A stretch of DNA of 45,368 nt from Gemelliphila palaticanis (GTDB lineage Bacteria > Bacillota > Bacilli > Staphylococcales > Gemellaceae). The position numbers and the translations under genes were made by a program. Below are positions 35,039-42,570 of this stretch, piece by piece (position 1 is the first letter of the stretch; the number at the start of each line of letters is the position of its first letter). Where the stretch lies: positions 1 to 45,368 of the forward strand of contig JACBYF010000011.1 in the NCBI GenBank assembly GCA_013415235.1. The letters run 5' to 3'. The notes beneath the pieces were generated by a model. That model had not been told where the DNA came from, did no database searches, and saw only the letters and a list, made by a program, of their open reading frames with translations.

Positions 35039-36730
35039 ATGATATATAAACTTAAATTAAACGGAACATTTGATTTAGAAGAGACAAGAAATTTTGAGGC
35101 GTACTTACAAAACTTTTTATTTCGTAATAATCTCGGATTTGTAGAAAGAGAAATGACAAGGATATGTTATGAAGATGAGGAAGCTAGCAGTGAAAATCAT
35201 TCGGATAAAATACCTACTTACTCTATTATAGAAATTGATGCACCTGATAGAGAAAGGGTACTTAATGACTTATTAGAGATAATCGATGAAATAGGTATTC
35301 CTTTTGGATCTAAAGTATATAATGAAGAAATAAGTGTAGATGTGGGTACACTTAGTAAAATTGAAGTAAGTTATACCTTTGATAGCCATAAAAATATTAA
35401 GAAAAAAGCAGACAAACTGGAAGATAAGCTTTCCTTTGATTATTTAGATGAACTCTGTGTAGTAAGTCATTCTTATATTTTTGATAATGAAGTAAAATAT
35501 TTTATTTATGTGGTTGATGTGGATATGGCTTTGCACATAATCGAAGATTTCTTTGAAATTCAAAATGAGATTAGCCACTTTGACATAAAGGTTTCTCCTA
35601 GTGGATATGGCATTGCACACAGATATTTTTCGCTCCTTAGAAAAAAATATAAAGAAGAAGATAGTAAACTTTGGGATAGTGTGAAGGATATTTATCAGGG
35701 AGCTAGTGAGGAAGATATTCATACACTTTTAAAAGAGTATCCTAGTATACCAGAGTCACTCATAGAATTATTAAAAATCATAGATGGAACCCTAGATACA
35801 AGGCATGAAAATAGACTCATAAATTTTCCTATGTTTACTACTGAGGAAGCGGGAATACCTCTTAATTTACTATCAGCTAAGCAAATAATTTCAAATAAAG
35901 AACTATCTAAAAAGCCAATAATAAATAGAATTACAAATTTAGGAGTAGAGATTGATGAATTTATTAGTAATGATATAGAAAATATCAATGTTTTACCTCT
36001 TGCATATTGTGAATCAAAGTATGGTATTTGTGAACTATATATCGATTTTAATCCAAGTTCAAAAGGAAATTATGGACAGCTTATAGTCTATGTAGAAAAT
36101 TTAAATTCCTACTTAACGATTTCAAAATCCTTTGATGAATTTTTACTAGATATATTAAACAATGATTTTTATGACATGTTTGAGACTATTGATAAAAAAG
36201 AAGGTTCTAATACTTACGATGAGACGGAAGAGTTTGAAAATGTAGAATATACTACAGAGGGAATTTTCTGGGAATTTCACACAAAAGAGTATGAAGATGT
36301 CAAAGTATTCAATAAGGATTTAAAAGCATATATGAACTCTATGGATGAGATTGTAACGTTATCAGAACTGAAAAAGATTGTATTAAAAGAAAGAGAAGTG
36401 CTTATTTCTTATGAGGCTTGGATTGATGATATTGCTAAGCTAAAAGAAAATGAAGTCATAGACCTTGAAGAAGGGGAAGAACTTTTAGAAGAATATAAAG
36501 AAGAAGGACTATGGCAAGTGAACATTTTTGCACTTCTTAAATCAGATACAAGAACTGGATTTAAGTTAGGTGAATTGATGATGAAGGTTCATAATCAACT
36601 ATCAAATAAATGGTTAGGTGACCATATTAATTTTGAAGGCTTTGAATACTTAGGAAGTAAAACAGAGGTTGGGAGCTTGATACAGAATGAAAAGGGACTT
36701 CCAGTATTTGAAGTTATTGTGGGGAGTTAA
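35039..36730 (+). CDS. Multidomain immunity-type protein with central SMI1/KNR4 (SUKH) domain
   Basis: 563 residues. An N-terminal alpha/beta region of about 210 residues is not recognised. From about 225 to 380 it has the SUKH pattern: LLKEYPSIPESLIELLKIIDGT, INVLPLAYCESKYGICELYI and SFDEFLLDILN. The last 160 residues form a third region ending KLGELMMKVHNQLSNKWLGD, HINFEGFEYLG and FEVIVGS. SUKH domains are a major immunity superfamily against nuclease and other contact-dependent toxins. The three-part layout may be a fusion of several immunity modules. Next gene starts 2 bases after its stop. Confidence 0.7.
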   Translation: MIYKLKLNGTFDLEETRNFEAYLQNFLFRNNLGFVEREMTRICYEDEEASSENHSDKIPTYSIIEIDAPDRERVLNDLLEIIDEIGIPFGSKVYNEEISVDVGTLSKIEVSYTFDSHKNIKKKADKLEDKLSFDYLDELCVVSHSYIFDNEVKYFIYVVDVDMALHIIEDFFEIQNEISHFDIKVSPSGYGIAHRYFSLLRKKYKEEDSKLWDSVKDIYQGASEEDIHTLLKEYPSIPESLIELLKIIDGTLDTRHENRLINFPMFTTEEAGIPLNLLSAKQIISNKELSKKPIINRITNLGVEIDEFISNDIENINVLPLAYCESKYGICELYIDFNPSSKGNYGQLIVYVENLNSYLTISKSFDEFLLDILNNDFYDMFETIDKKEGSNTYDETEEFENVEYTTEGIFWEFHTKEYEDVKVFNKDLKAYMNSMDEIVTLSELKKIVLKEREVLISYEAWIDDIAKLKENEVIDLEEGEELLEEYKEEGLWQVNIFALLKSDTRTGFKLGELMMKVHNQLSNKWLGDHINFEGFEYLGSKTEVGSLIQNEKGLPVFEVIVGS

Positions 36731-36732
36731 AT

Positions 36733-37836
36733 ATGAAAAAATATAAAATAGCCGATTTTGGGAATTTTACAGAGGAACAATTGTCACCTGAGATTATAGC
36801 AATATACAATAATGATTTAGAAGTATTAAAAACTCTATTAGGTAAAAATATAAATAAAACTATTTCAATTACTTGTGATGTATTTAAAAATAAATTCACA
36901 CCACTTGAAATAGCATTGTATTTAAATAAAAAAGAGATTGCTACATATCTACTTACACAAAATGCTTCTCAAAAATGTAAATTTTATCTTTCTCCTATTG
37001 AGATTGCTGTGAGATACTGTGATGCAGAAACTGTACTTTTATTCAAAAATTATTTAAAAAATCTAAGTGAAGATAAAAAATCAAATTTGTTCAAACAAGT
37101 GTTTTGGGCTGAAAATGATAGAAAAACCAAAATAGGAAACATAGAAATTTTAGAAGATTTGGGAATTAGCATTGCTCAATATGGTGGCTTAAAGTTACGA
37201 GATTTAGCTTCAGAAAACGATTTAGAGATGGTAAAACTATTTTTAGAAAAAGGTGCTGATATAAATTTTAATAAATCCGATATGGTATTTCCTTATGAGA
37301 GTACACCTGTTATAGAAGCGGCAAGAAATAACAATTTTGAAATGGTTAAATTTTTGGTTGAAAATGGAGCTGATATTACAATCAAAGATAAATACGGAGA
37401 TAGACCTTATTCTTTAGCAATAAAAAATAATAATATGGAGATGGCAAATTACTTAAAAGACTTTGAACCAAAAGAATTTCATGACTTGGAAAATAAAAAA
37501 CAATCTCTAAAAAGTTATAAACTTCCAAAAGATTTAGAAAATTTTCTTATGGGAGATAATCTAACTTTTAAAATAAATGATAAGTATTGTAAATTTATTC
37601 GCTTTTTCTCTTATATAGATACCATTGAAACAAAATGGAAAGGTAAGAAAGTTCTTTCCATTGTAGCAGAAGTAGATAATTATAGCATTGTTGATATTGC
37701 GTGGTATCCGAATAAAAAAATGATTTATGCCATTGACGAAGAACACGAAACATTTATACCCCTTGCTACTTGGGAAGAATTTTATCCTAATATGGAAAAG
37801 TATATAACGTCCTATTTGAATGGGGAATTAGAATAA
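36733..37836 (+). CDS. Ankyrin-repeat protein with C-terminal SUKH-like domain
   Basis: 367 residues. Ankyrin units lie at about 20-250: TPLEIALYLNKKEIATYLLTQNA, DLEMVKLFLEKGADINF, TPVIEAARNNNFEMVKFLVENGADI and RPYSLAIKNNNMEMANYL. The last 105 residues (LPKDLENFLMGDNLTFKI; IVDIAWYPNKKMIYAIDEEH; FIPLATWEEFYPNMEKYIT) look like a degenerate SUKH-type domain. Ankyrin proteins recur in bacterial immunity loci. No signal peptide. It starts 2 bases after the preceding gene, so translation is coupled. Confidence 0.72.
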   Translation: MKKYKIADFGNFTEEQLSPEIIAIYNNDLEVLKTLLGKNINKTISITCDVFKNKFTPLEIALYLNKKEIATYLLTQNASQKCKFYLSPIEIAVRYCDAETVLLFKNYLKNLSEDKKSNLFKQVFWAENDRKTKIGNIEILEDLGISIAQYGGLKLRDLASENDLEMVKLFLEKGADINFNKSDMVFPYESTPVIEAARNNNFEMVKFLVENGADITIKDKYGDRPYSLAIKNNNMEMANYLKDFEPKEFHDLENKKQSLKSYKLPKDLENFLMGDNLTFKINDKYCKFIRFFSYIDTIETKWKGKKVLSIVAEVDNYSIVDIAWYPNKKMIYAIDEEHETFIPLATWEEFYPNMEKYITSYLNGELE

Positions 37837-37860
37837 ATTATAACTTAAAAGGAGTTTCAT

Positions 37861-38274
37861 ATGAAAAAATTTGACACAGAATATATTAGCAACAAAAAAG
37901 CTGATTTAGAAGAACTAAAGGTGATGATAGAAAATCTTTTTACAGAAGATAGTCAGGAGTGGATATCTATTTTTGATACCTCAAAGAAAAATCTTAACTA
38001 CATTCAAGTACACTCTGATATTGGAATTCTTGATGATATCAACCCTGTTATAAAATTTATAACATCTGTTTTAAATTATGATGTAAATGTGATAGATGAA
38101 AAAGATTTTTATTTAATCGAATACAGAAAATATGAAAATGAGAAAGATTTTAGACACTATCGTGCATTCTTTGATAAATACGAAACGATTATTTCATACA
38201 TTGAAAGATATATGAACGATGAAGAAATTGATACACAAAAATGGATTGATGTAACAGAAGAATTTGAAGAATAA
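37861..38274 (+). CDS. Hypothetical protein of the immunity array
   Basis: 137 residues, ribosome site AAAGGAG 6 bases upstream. Acidic, with IQVHSDIGILDDINPVIKFI and a helical end (YETIISYIERYMNDEEIDTQ). Not recognised. Spacing and direction place it in the array transcript. Confidence 0.6.
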   Translation: MKKFDTEYISNKKADLEELKVMIENLFTEDSQEWISIFDTSKKNLNYIQVHSDIGILDDINPVIKFITSVLNYDVNVIDEKDFYLIEYRKYENEKDFRHYRAFFDKYETIISYIERYMNDEEIDTQKWIDVTEEFEE

Positions 38275-38299
38275 ATTATACTTTAAATAGGAGGAAACC

Positions 38300-39001
38300 A
38301 TGGCTCATGATAAGGTACTAGATGAGGCTTTAAAGCTTTTAACTGAAGTGTTTGAACAAGAAGAAGAGTATAAAAATTTCTTACTCAAGAGGGAAAAAGT
38401 ACTTAGAAAAGAGGCATTTCAACATTTAAATCTATTTATAAAAGATTTTGAAACAAGAAATGAAACCGAACAAATGCACTTTATTAGAACTTTATTTGAA
38501 TTGGAAAACAGAGCATTCATAATGGATGTAGGCATGCCTTATCAATTAAAAAAAATTTTGAATGGGAAGTTAAAAGAATACTGTGAAAATGGAAAAGCAG
38601 ATGAAAAAATATTCTTTTGGGCAGGGAAATATCAGTATCGAATGGATTATGTTAGAAAATCGGTCGAAATCAATCCAAATTACGACGATGCAAGGATTTA
38701 TATGATTGAAGTGAATTTAGACAGACTTTACTTTGCAACACATCATTTGCCAGATTATTATTGCAAAGATGGCGAAGAACAGGAAGATTTAAAATTATGC
38801 GAATCTGTAAAAAATGAGATAGAAAAGATAACATCTTAAGAAAAAAGAGACTATTTATTTAGGGATTTATATTTCTATAAAGAACTAATTGAGAATTATA
38901 TCGAATGGAAAAAGTCAGATGTTTTATCCTTTGAAGAGTGGGGAAAAGAAAAGAATAAAAAAGTAGATAGTGGAATTATTTCAATTTATTATGAAGAATA
39001 A
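38300..39001 (+). pseudogene. Hypothetical array protein interrupted by an in-frame stop codon
   Basis: From ATG 38300 (TAGGAGG upstream) the frame reads 179 residues to TAA at 38837-38839. The same frame continues without another stop for 53 more codons (EKRDYLFRDLYFYKELIENY and IEWKKSDVLSFEEWGKEKNKK) to TAA at 38999-39001. The continuation has ordinary coding composition, so a single nonsense change probably split a 233-residue protein. The N-terminal part may still be made. Helical, charged, no known family. Confidence 0.65.
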
Positions 39002-39026
39002 AAATTAGTTAATAGAAGGGAGAATA

Positions 39027-39281
39027 ATGGAAAAATATATTTGGGTTTTAACTTGTGGAGGGATTTTCCCCTGCGGTATTTTTAAAACAAAAGAACAAGC
39101 AGAAAAAGTCATTCAAAAATACCTACTGAAAGGTGTACTAACAAGATATCCAATAGATGAGTTTATATATGAATATGAAATGAAAAAGGGGGATTTTATT
39201 CCGAAGAATGAGCTTCAAAAAACTTCAAAGTTTATTGGTAATTTTAGTAGTGCTTATTTGGAACATTATCATTATGAATAA
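39027..39281 (+). CDS. Small hypothetical protein of the immunity array
   Basis: 84 residues after GAAGGGAG. Begins MEKYIWVLTCGGIFPCGIFK with KTKEQAEKVIQKYLLKGVLT, a compact beta-hairpin/helix layout like several short DUF proteins of immunity loci. Not assigned to a named family. Confidence 0.6.
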   Translation: MEKYIWVLTCGGIFPCGIFKTKEQAEKVIQKYLLKGVLTRYPIDEFIYEYEMKKGDFIPKNELQKTSKFIGNFSSAYLEHYHYE

Positions 39282-39312
39282 GAAAAATTTTGGATTTTAA
39301 ATGGGGTAAATA

Positions 39313-40464
39313 ATGGGAAAGATATTAGAATATAGCAAAGAAAATGAATCAGAATTCTTTTCGAAAATAGATGAATTAACAGATAAAAATCAATTTCTTG
39401 CCTGTATTGAAGCACTTGAAAATATACCAAAAGGGGATAGAGATTATAAAATATTTTATCAACTGGCACGTGCTTATCAAAATTTTGCAATTATTGGAGA
39501 AAATGAAGAAGAAACTGAATATGAATTAGGAAGTGAATTACTTAAAACATCAATTTCCATTTTAGAGTCGGTGAAAGAAGAAGGACAGAATAAAGCTAAG
39601 TGGAATATGCGTATGGCATATGGCTATCAATACCTTGAAGATCAAGAAGAACTAGCAATCCCTTATGCACTTCGTTGGTCTGAGCTTGATCCTAGCGATA
39701 AAGATGCATTACTTGTCGTAGAAGAATGTAAACAAGAAATAAAGAATAGAGCTAGAAATCAAGAGTTAGCTAAAGTCTATAAAATTGCAAAGCAGATTTT
39801 AAAAAATCACAACATTAAATGTTTCGCTGATTATTGGGATAGAGATATTCAAGAACTAGATGAAATTGAAGATGAAATTTACTCAGCTACTAGTGATTAT
39901 TCCGTAGATCAAGAAGACATTCTGGATGTTATAGATAATGTAATTGAAGATTTTGAAAATAATAATGAAAAAATAAATGGAGGAAATCAAATGAAAAAAA
40001 TTAATCATGAATTTTTTAAAGAATTAGATTTAGAAAAAGGGTTAAAAGATGAAATTGATTTTGGGGATGACACTATCATTCTATGGGAAGAAGAAATCAA
40101 TGGAATTAATACAACACTTTGGTATGGGAAACCAGCTAAAATTACAACAAACATATTAGATACTTTTGCTAAATTTCTAGATGATTTTAAGCTAAATGAT
40201 GAAAAAGCTAGGGAAGCACTAGAAAAATACTTATTAGAAGATAGTGAATATATTGTTTCTCACAAAGAAGAAATAGAACTTGATGTACCTAAAGATGCTA
40301 AAGAATTTGTAGAGTGCATGAAAGTGAATAATATAGGGTTTTGGATAGATGGAGAAAATATAATTATTGTAGATTATATGATATCTCCTGAAGAAAGTGA
40401 TCAGATATTAGCAGTTAGATTTAATAGTAATTTTGAAATTATGGATATTTCATGGGAAAGTTAA
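39313..40464 (+). CDS. Fused protein: TPR-like domain plus DUF2004 immunity domain
   Basis: 383 residues. Residues 1-150 have TPR character (DYKIFYQLARAYQNFAIIG; AYGYQYLEDQEELAIPYALR; LDPSDKDALLVVEECKQEI). Residues 227-383 look like DUF2004 (FFKELDLEKGLKDEIDFGDD; AREALEKYLLEDSEYIVSHK). Met227 is preceded by a perfect ribosome site and spacing (see 39979), so the second domain was or still is a separate protein. The fusion probably arose by loss of a stop codon and leaves an acidic linker (DILDVIDNVIEDFENNNEK). DUF2004 proteins occur beside polymorphic toxins. Confidence 0.7.
   Translation: MGKILEYSKENESEFFSKIDELTDKNQFLACIEALENIPKGDRDYKIFYQLARAYQNFAIIGENEEETEYELGSELLKTSISILESVKEEGQNKAKWNMRMAYGYQYLEDQEELAIPYALRWSELDPSDKDALLVVEECKQEIKNRARNQELAKVYKIAKQILKNHNIKCFADYWDRDIQELDEIEDEIYSATSDYSVDQEDILDVIDNVIEDFENNNEKINGGNQMKKINHEFFKELDLEKGLKDEIDFGDDTIILWEEEINGINTTLWYGKPAKITTNILDTFAKFLDDFKLNDEKAREALEKYLLEDSEYIVSHKEEIELDVPKDAKEFVECMKVNNIGFWIDGENIIIVDYMISPEESDQILAVRFNSNFEIMDISWES
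39979..39993 (+). promoter_or_regulatory. Internal ribosome site and ATG for the DUF2004 domain
   Basis: GGAGG (39979-39983), 7 bases, ATG (39991-39993) within the fused ORF, in frame at codon 227. It could yield a free 157-residue DUF2004 protein as well as the fusion. Confidence 0.65.
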
Positions 40465-40485
40465 ATTTTAAATTGAGGTGTTAAA

Positions 40486-40740
40486 ATGGATAATATATTT
40501 GAATATTTAAAAGCACATTATCAATGGGTTCTAATTGGTTTTGGATTACTTGAAATCATAGGTTCCATTTTAAGATGGAACTGGATACTTCAGCCATCAG
40601 GTAAAATGAAAAACTCTTTTATATGCTCGGCAATTATTGATAAATGGGGAGAAAATGGATTAGTAGCTATTAATATTTTATTAGGAATTTTGATAATTAT
40701 ATGTGGAGTTATTCTTTTGATATTTGATACAAGATATTAG
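40486..40740 (+). CDS. Imm17-like two-span membrane immunity protein
   Basis: 84 residues. Two membrane spans: WVLIGFGLLEIIGSILRWNW and VAINILLGILIIICGVILLI, with a short cytoplasmic or external loop between. Length and the RWNW motif after the first span fit Imm17 (from memory). Membrane immunity proteins usually protect against toxins acting at the membrane. GAGGTG precedes the ATG. Confidence 0.7.
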   Translation: MDNIFEYLKAHYQWVLIGFGLLEIIGSILRWNWILQPSGKMKNSFICSAIIDKWGENGLVAINILLGILIIICGVILLIFDTRY

Positions 40741-40769
40741 AAAATATAGAAGAAAAATAAATTATTGGA

Positions 40770-40850
40770 ATGTATGCAAATTATATGTATTTAATTGATG
40801 AAAGTTTAGTAGATTTAGAGAACTTTGAAAATGATAAATTTATACCCTAA
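40770..40850 (+). pseudogene. N-terminal stub of a DUF1877-like protein
   Basis: 26 codons, MYANYMYLIDESLVDLENFE onward, then a stop. DUF1877 proteins commonly begin MGM, and here the bases before ATG read ATT GGA ATG, as if the first ATG mutated to ATT. No downstream continuation was found. Probably a relic of another array member. Confidence 0.4.
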
Positions 40851-40944
40851 TTGTTCTCACTATCTCTATGGTTATAAAAATTGCAGTCCTAAATTTGCAA
40901 ATGGTAGATGTATAAATTGCTATTTAGATGAAAAAATTTATTAA
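40831..40944 (+). CDS. Possible 37-residue Cys-rich ORF
   Basis: MINLYPNCSHYLYGYKNCSP, then KFANGRCINCYLDEKIY. Four Cys and one His in CxHx7C and CxxC spacing could bind zinc. There is no good ribosome site, and it overlaps the DUF1877-like stub in another frame, so it may be the tail of a frameshifted relic. The remaining bases between 40741 and 40993 show nothing else. Confidence 0.3.
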   Translation: MINLYPNCSHYLYGYKNCSPKFANGRCINCYLDEKIY

Positions 40945-40993
40945 AAAATAATGAAGATAAAATTGTAATTTAATTTTTAAAGGAGATGAAAGT

Positions 40994-41509
40994 ATGAATA
41001 ATTATCTTTGGGAAGAAAGTCCTTATTATGCCGAAAATTGTACGGACAAGTCACTGACTAATGAAATGATTTCCGAAGCGGAAAAGAAACTTGGCTATAA
41101 ATTTCCTCAAGCCTATATTAATTTGATGAAATGCCAAAATGGTGGAAAACTCATCAAAAATTATTGGGTTAACGAAAATGCAAAAAGTAATGAAGTAGAT
41201 GTTATTGGGCTTGAATGTTTTTATAGTATTGGAAGTGAAAAAAATAATTCTCTTTTTGGGAGATTTGGTAATGAATTTTGGTTTAGTGAGTGGGAATATC
41301 CAAGAGATGTGGGAGTAATTATTGCCGAAACAGAATCTGGCGGACACCATATGATTTATTTAGATTATCGTGAATGTGGCAAGGACGGAGAACCGAAAGT
41401 TTCCGTTTGTTTTCAAGAAAGTGATTATAAATTTCAAATACTTGCAAATCATTTTGAGGAATTTCTTGCTATGCTAGTATCAGAAGAAGAACTTGAAGAA
41501 ATGGAATAA
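40994..41509 (+). CDS. SMI1/KNR4 (SUKH) immunity protein
   Basis: 171 residues, AAAGGAG upstream. Typical single-domain SUKH: ISEAEKKLGYKFPQAYINLM, KCQNGG, then the central SEWEYPRDVGVIIAETESGG and HHMIYLDYRECGKDGEPKV, and the closing FEEFLAMLVSEEELEEM. SUKH proteins neutralise diverse toxins delivered by contact-dependent or type VII-like systems. Clearest immunity gene of the array. Confidence 0.88.
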   Translation: MNNYLWEESPYYAENCTDKSLTNEMISEAEKKLGYKFPQAYINLMKCQNGGKLIKNYWVNENAKSNEVDVIGLECFYSIGSEKNNSLFGRFGNEFWFSEWEYPRDVGVIIAETESGGHHMIYLDYRECGKDGEPKVSVCFQESDYKFQILANHFEEFLAMLVSEEELEEME

Positions 41510-41514
41510 AAAAT

Positions 41515-41604
41515 GAAGATTCTAAATTTGATGCAAATGAAACTATTTATATTCAGTATGGATTTTATTTAGTGGATTGCATTAGGGATCGATCTTCAAT
41601 TTAA
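41515..41604 (+). pseudogene. C-terminal stub of a TPR-type array protein
   Basis: The frame EDSKFDANETIYIQYGFYLV, DCIRDRSSI-stop has no start. Its end matches the end of the first array gene (CYLVDCIRHSF). It is the relic of a second member of that family, most of which has been deleted. Confidence 0.6.
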
Positions 41605-41616
41605 AAGGAAATAATT

Positions 41617-42075
41617 ATGGTACAACAAATTGAAATATCATTTCCAAGCGAAATATCAAATCTTACAAATTCAGAGATAGATTTAAAACAAGTAGCTGTT
41701 GAGTTAGAGAAAATTGTAGATGAGATTTTTACAAAAATTGATTTAGGAGGAAAACGTTTAAATATTGTTATTATGACTAGAGCTTCAGATAGAGTTGGAG
41801 CATCTAAACGATCTTCTCGTTGGGGAGATAGATATAGATTGTTTCTTTCTATAGCTATTCCTAACCATAAACAATCTCCTTGGGGGCTTAGAAAAGTAGA
41901 ATGGTCTTTGTGGAACCCAATATCGGAGAGCCAGCATTTTTATTTTGTAGAAGATACAGATTACTTATCTTATAGTACAGTAGAGGAATATGTTCTTGAT
42001 ATGGCAGTAAAAGCATTAACTTTACTTTTAGAAAAAGGTGTCACTTGTGGAGGACATAAAATTAAAATAAAGTAG
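41617..42075 (+). CDS. Hypothetical protein, last gene of the immunity array
   Basis: 152 residues, AAAGGA upstream. Central stretch RLNIVIMTRASDRVGASKRS, then SRWGDRYRLFLSIAIPNHKQ and WGLRKVEWSLWNPISESQHF. Aromatic-rich alpha/beta protein without membrane span. I do not recognise the family. Location suggests immunity. Confidence 0.6.
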   Translation: MVQQIEISFPSEISNLTNSEIDLKQVAVELEKIVDEIFTKIDLGGKRLNIVIMTRASDRVGASKRSSRWGDRYRLFLSIAIPNHKQSPWGLRKVEWSLWNPISESQHFYFVEDTDYLSYSTVEEYVLDMAVKALTLLLEKGVTCGGHKIKIK

Positions 42076-42088
42076 TATTTTAAAAATT

Positions 42089-42154
42089 TGGTTGTCACTA
42101 GGGCTAAATTTTCACTATTAAAGTATAGGGGAAATTTAGCTCTTTTATTTTGAG
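42089..42154 (+). repeat. Element-specific repeat, copy A, with attenuator-like hairpin
   Basis: Copy A of a motif also present at 43826 and 43917, consensus TGGTT..CAC.AG followed by TTTTCACTAT.AAAGT. In this copy GGGCTAAATTT (42101-42111) pairs with AAATTTAGCTC (42132-42142), then a T-rich run. It lies upstream of mobC, where it could terminate transcription from the array or form part of a mobilisation region. Confidence 0.6.
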
Positions 42155-42189
42155 TAAAAAAATAATCAAATTGAAAAAGGAGGAAAAAT

Positions 42190-42531
42190 ATGAAAAAACT
42201 ATATAGAAATAAGCAAAAAAACATTCGCCTAACCGAAGAAGAATTAAAGATTATTGAAGATAAATTTAAGTTAAGTAAATGCAGAAATATGGAACACTTT
42301 ATTCGTAAATGTCTACTGGAAAAAGAAATACTTGTACTTGACCTTGAACCTTTTTATAAGATTCAACACCTACTTTCCAATGCAACAAACAACATCAATC
42401 AGATTGCAAAGTACACAAATACCTATGGTGTGATTTATAAAAAAGATATTGAGGATATGAAACAAATGATTACTAATGTTTCTAAAGAAGTATTAAACAT
42501 ACAATCCTATTTACAAAACTTAGGGAAATAG
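42190..42531 (+). CDS. mobC: MobC-family relaxosome accessory protein
   Basis: 113 residues. N-terminal ribbon-helix-helix-like region (NIRLTEEELKIIEDKFKLSK) and the MobC-type end (IQHLLSNATNNINQIAKYTN; IEDMKQMITNVSKEVLNIQ). It helps the relaxase bind and melt oriT. AAAGGAGG 8 bases upstream. A relaxase gene normally follows; here a terminator and an inverted nuclease gene follow, so the mobilisation module is incomplete. Confidence 0.85.
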   Translation: MKKLYRNKQKNIRLTEEELKIIEDKFKLSKCRNMEHFIRKCLLEKEILVLDLEPFYKIQHLLSNATNNINQIAKYTNTYGVIYKKDIEDMKQMITNVSKEVLNIQSYLQNLGK

Positions 42532-42534
42532 AAA

Positions 42535-42570
42535 AGGCAGTCTACTGTTGGTAGGCTGCCTAATTTTTTA
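42535..42570. terminator. Terminator after mobC
   Basis: AGGCAGTCTAC (42535-42545) pairs with GTAGGCTGCCT (42551-42561), one G-U pair, 5-base loop, then T-rich. Also lies at the 3' end of the opposite DUF1016 gene. Confidence 0.8.

Noticed and set aside
35444..35988. Minus-strand frames opposite the SUKH multidomain gene
   Set aside because: Hydrophobic shadow frames without ribosome sites; the plus-strand gene is continuous.
31393..42075. A phage or toxin-antitoxin operon
   Set aside because: No structural phage gene and no toxin fold was recognised; domain mix and spacing fit an immunity array better.
41051..42224. Minus-strand frames opposite the SUKH gene and the last array gene
   Set aside because: Shadows of confident plus-strand genes, no start signals.
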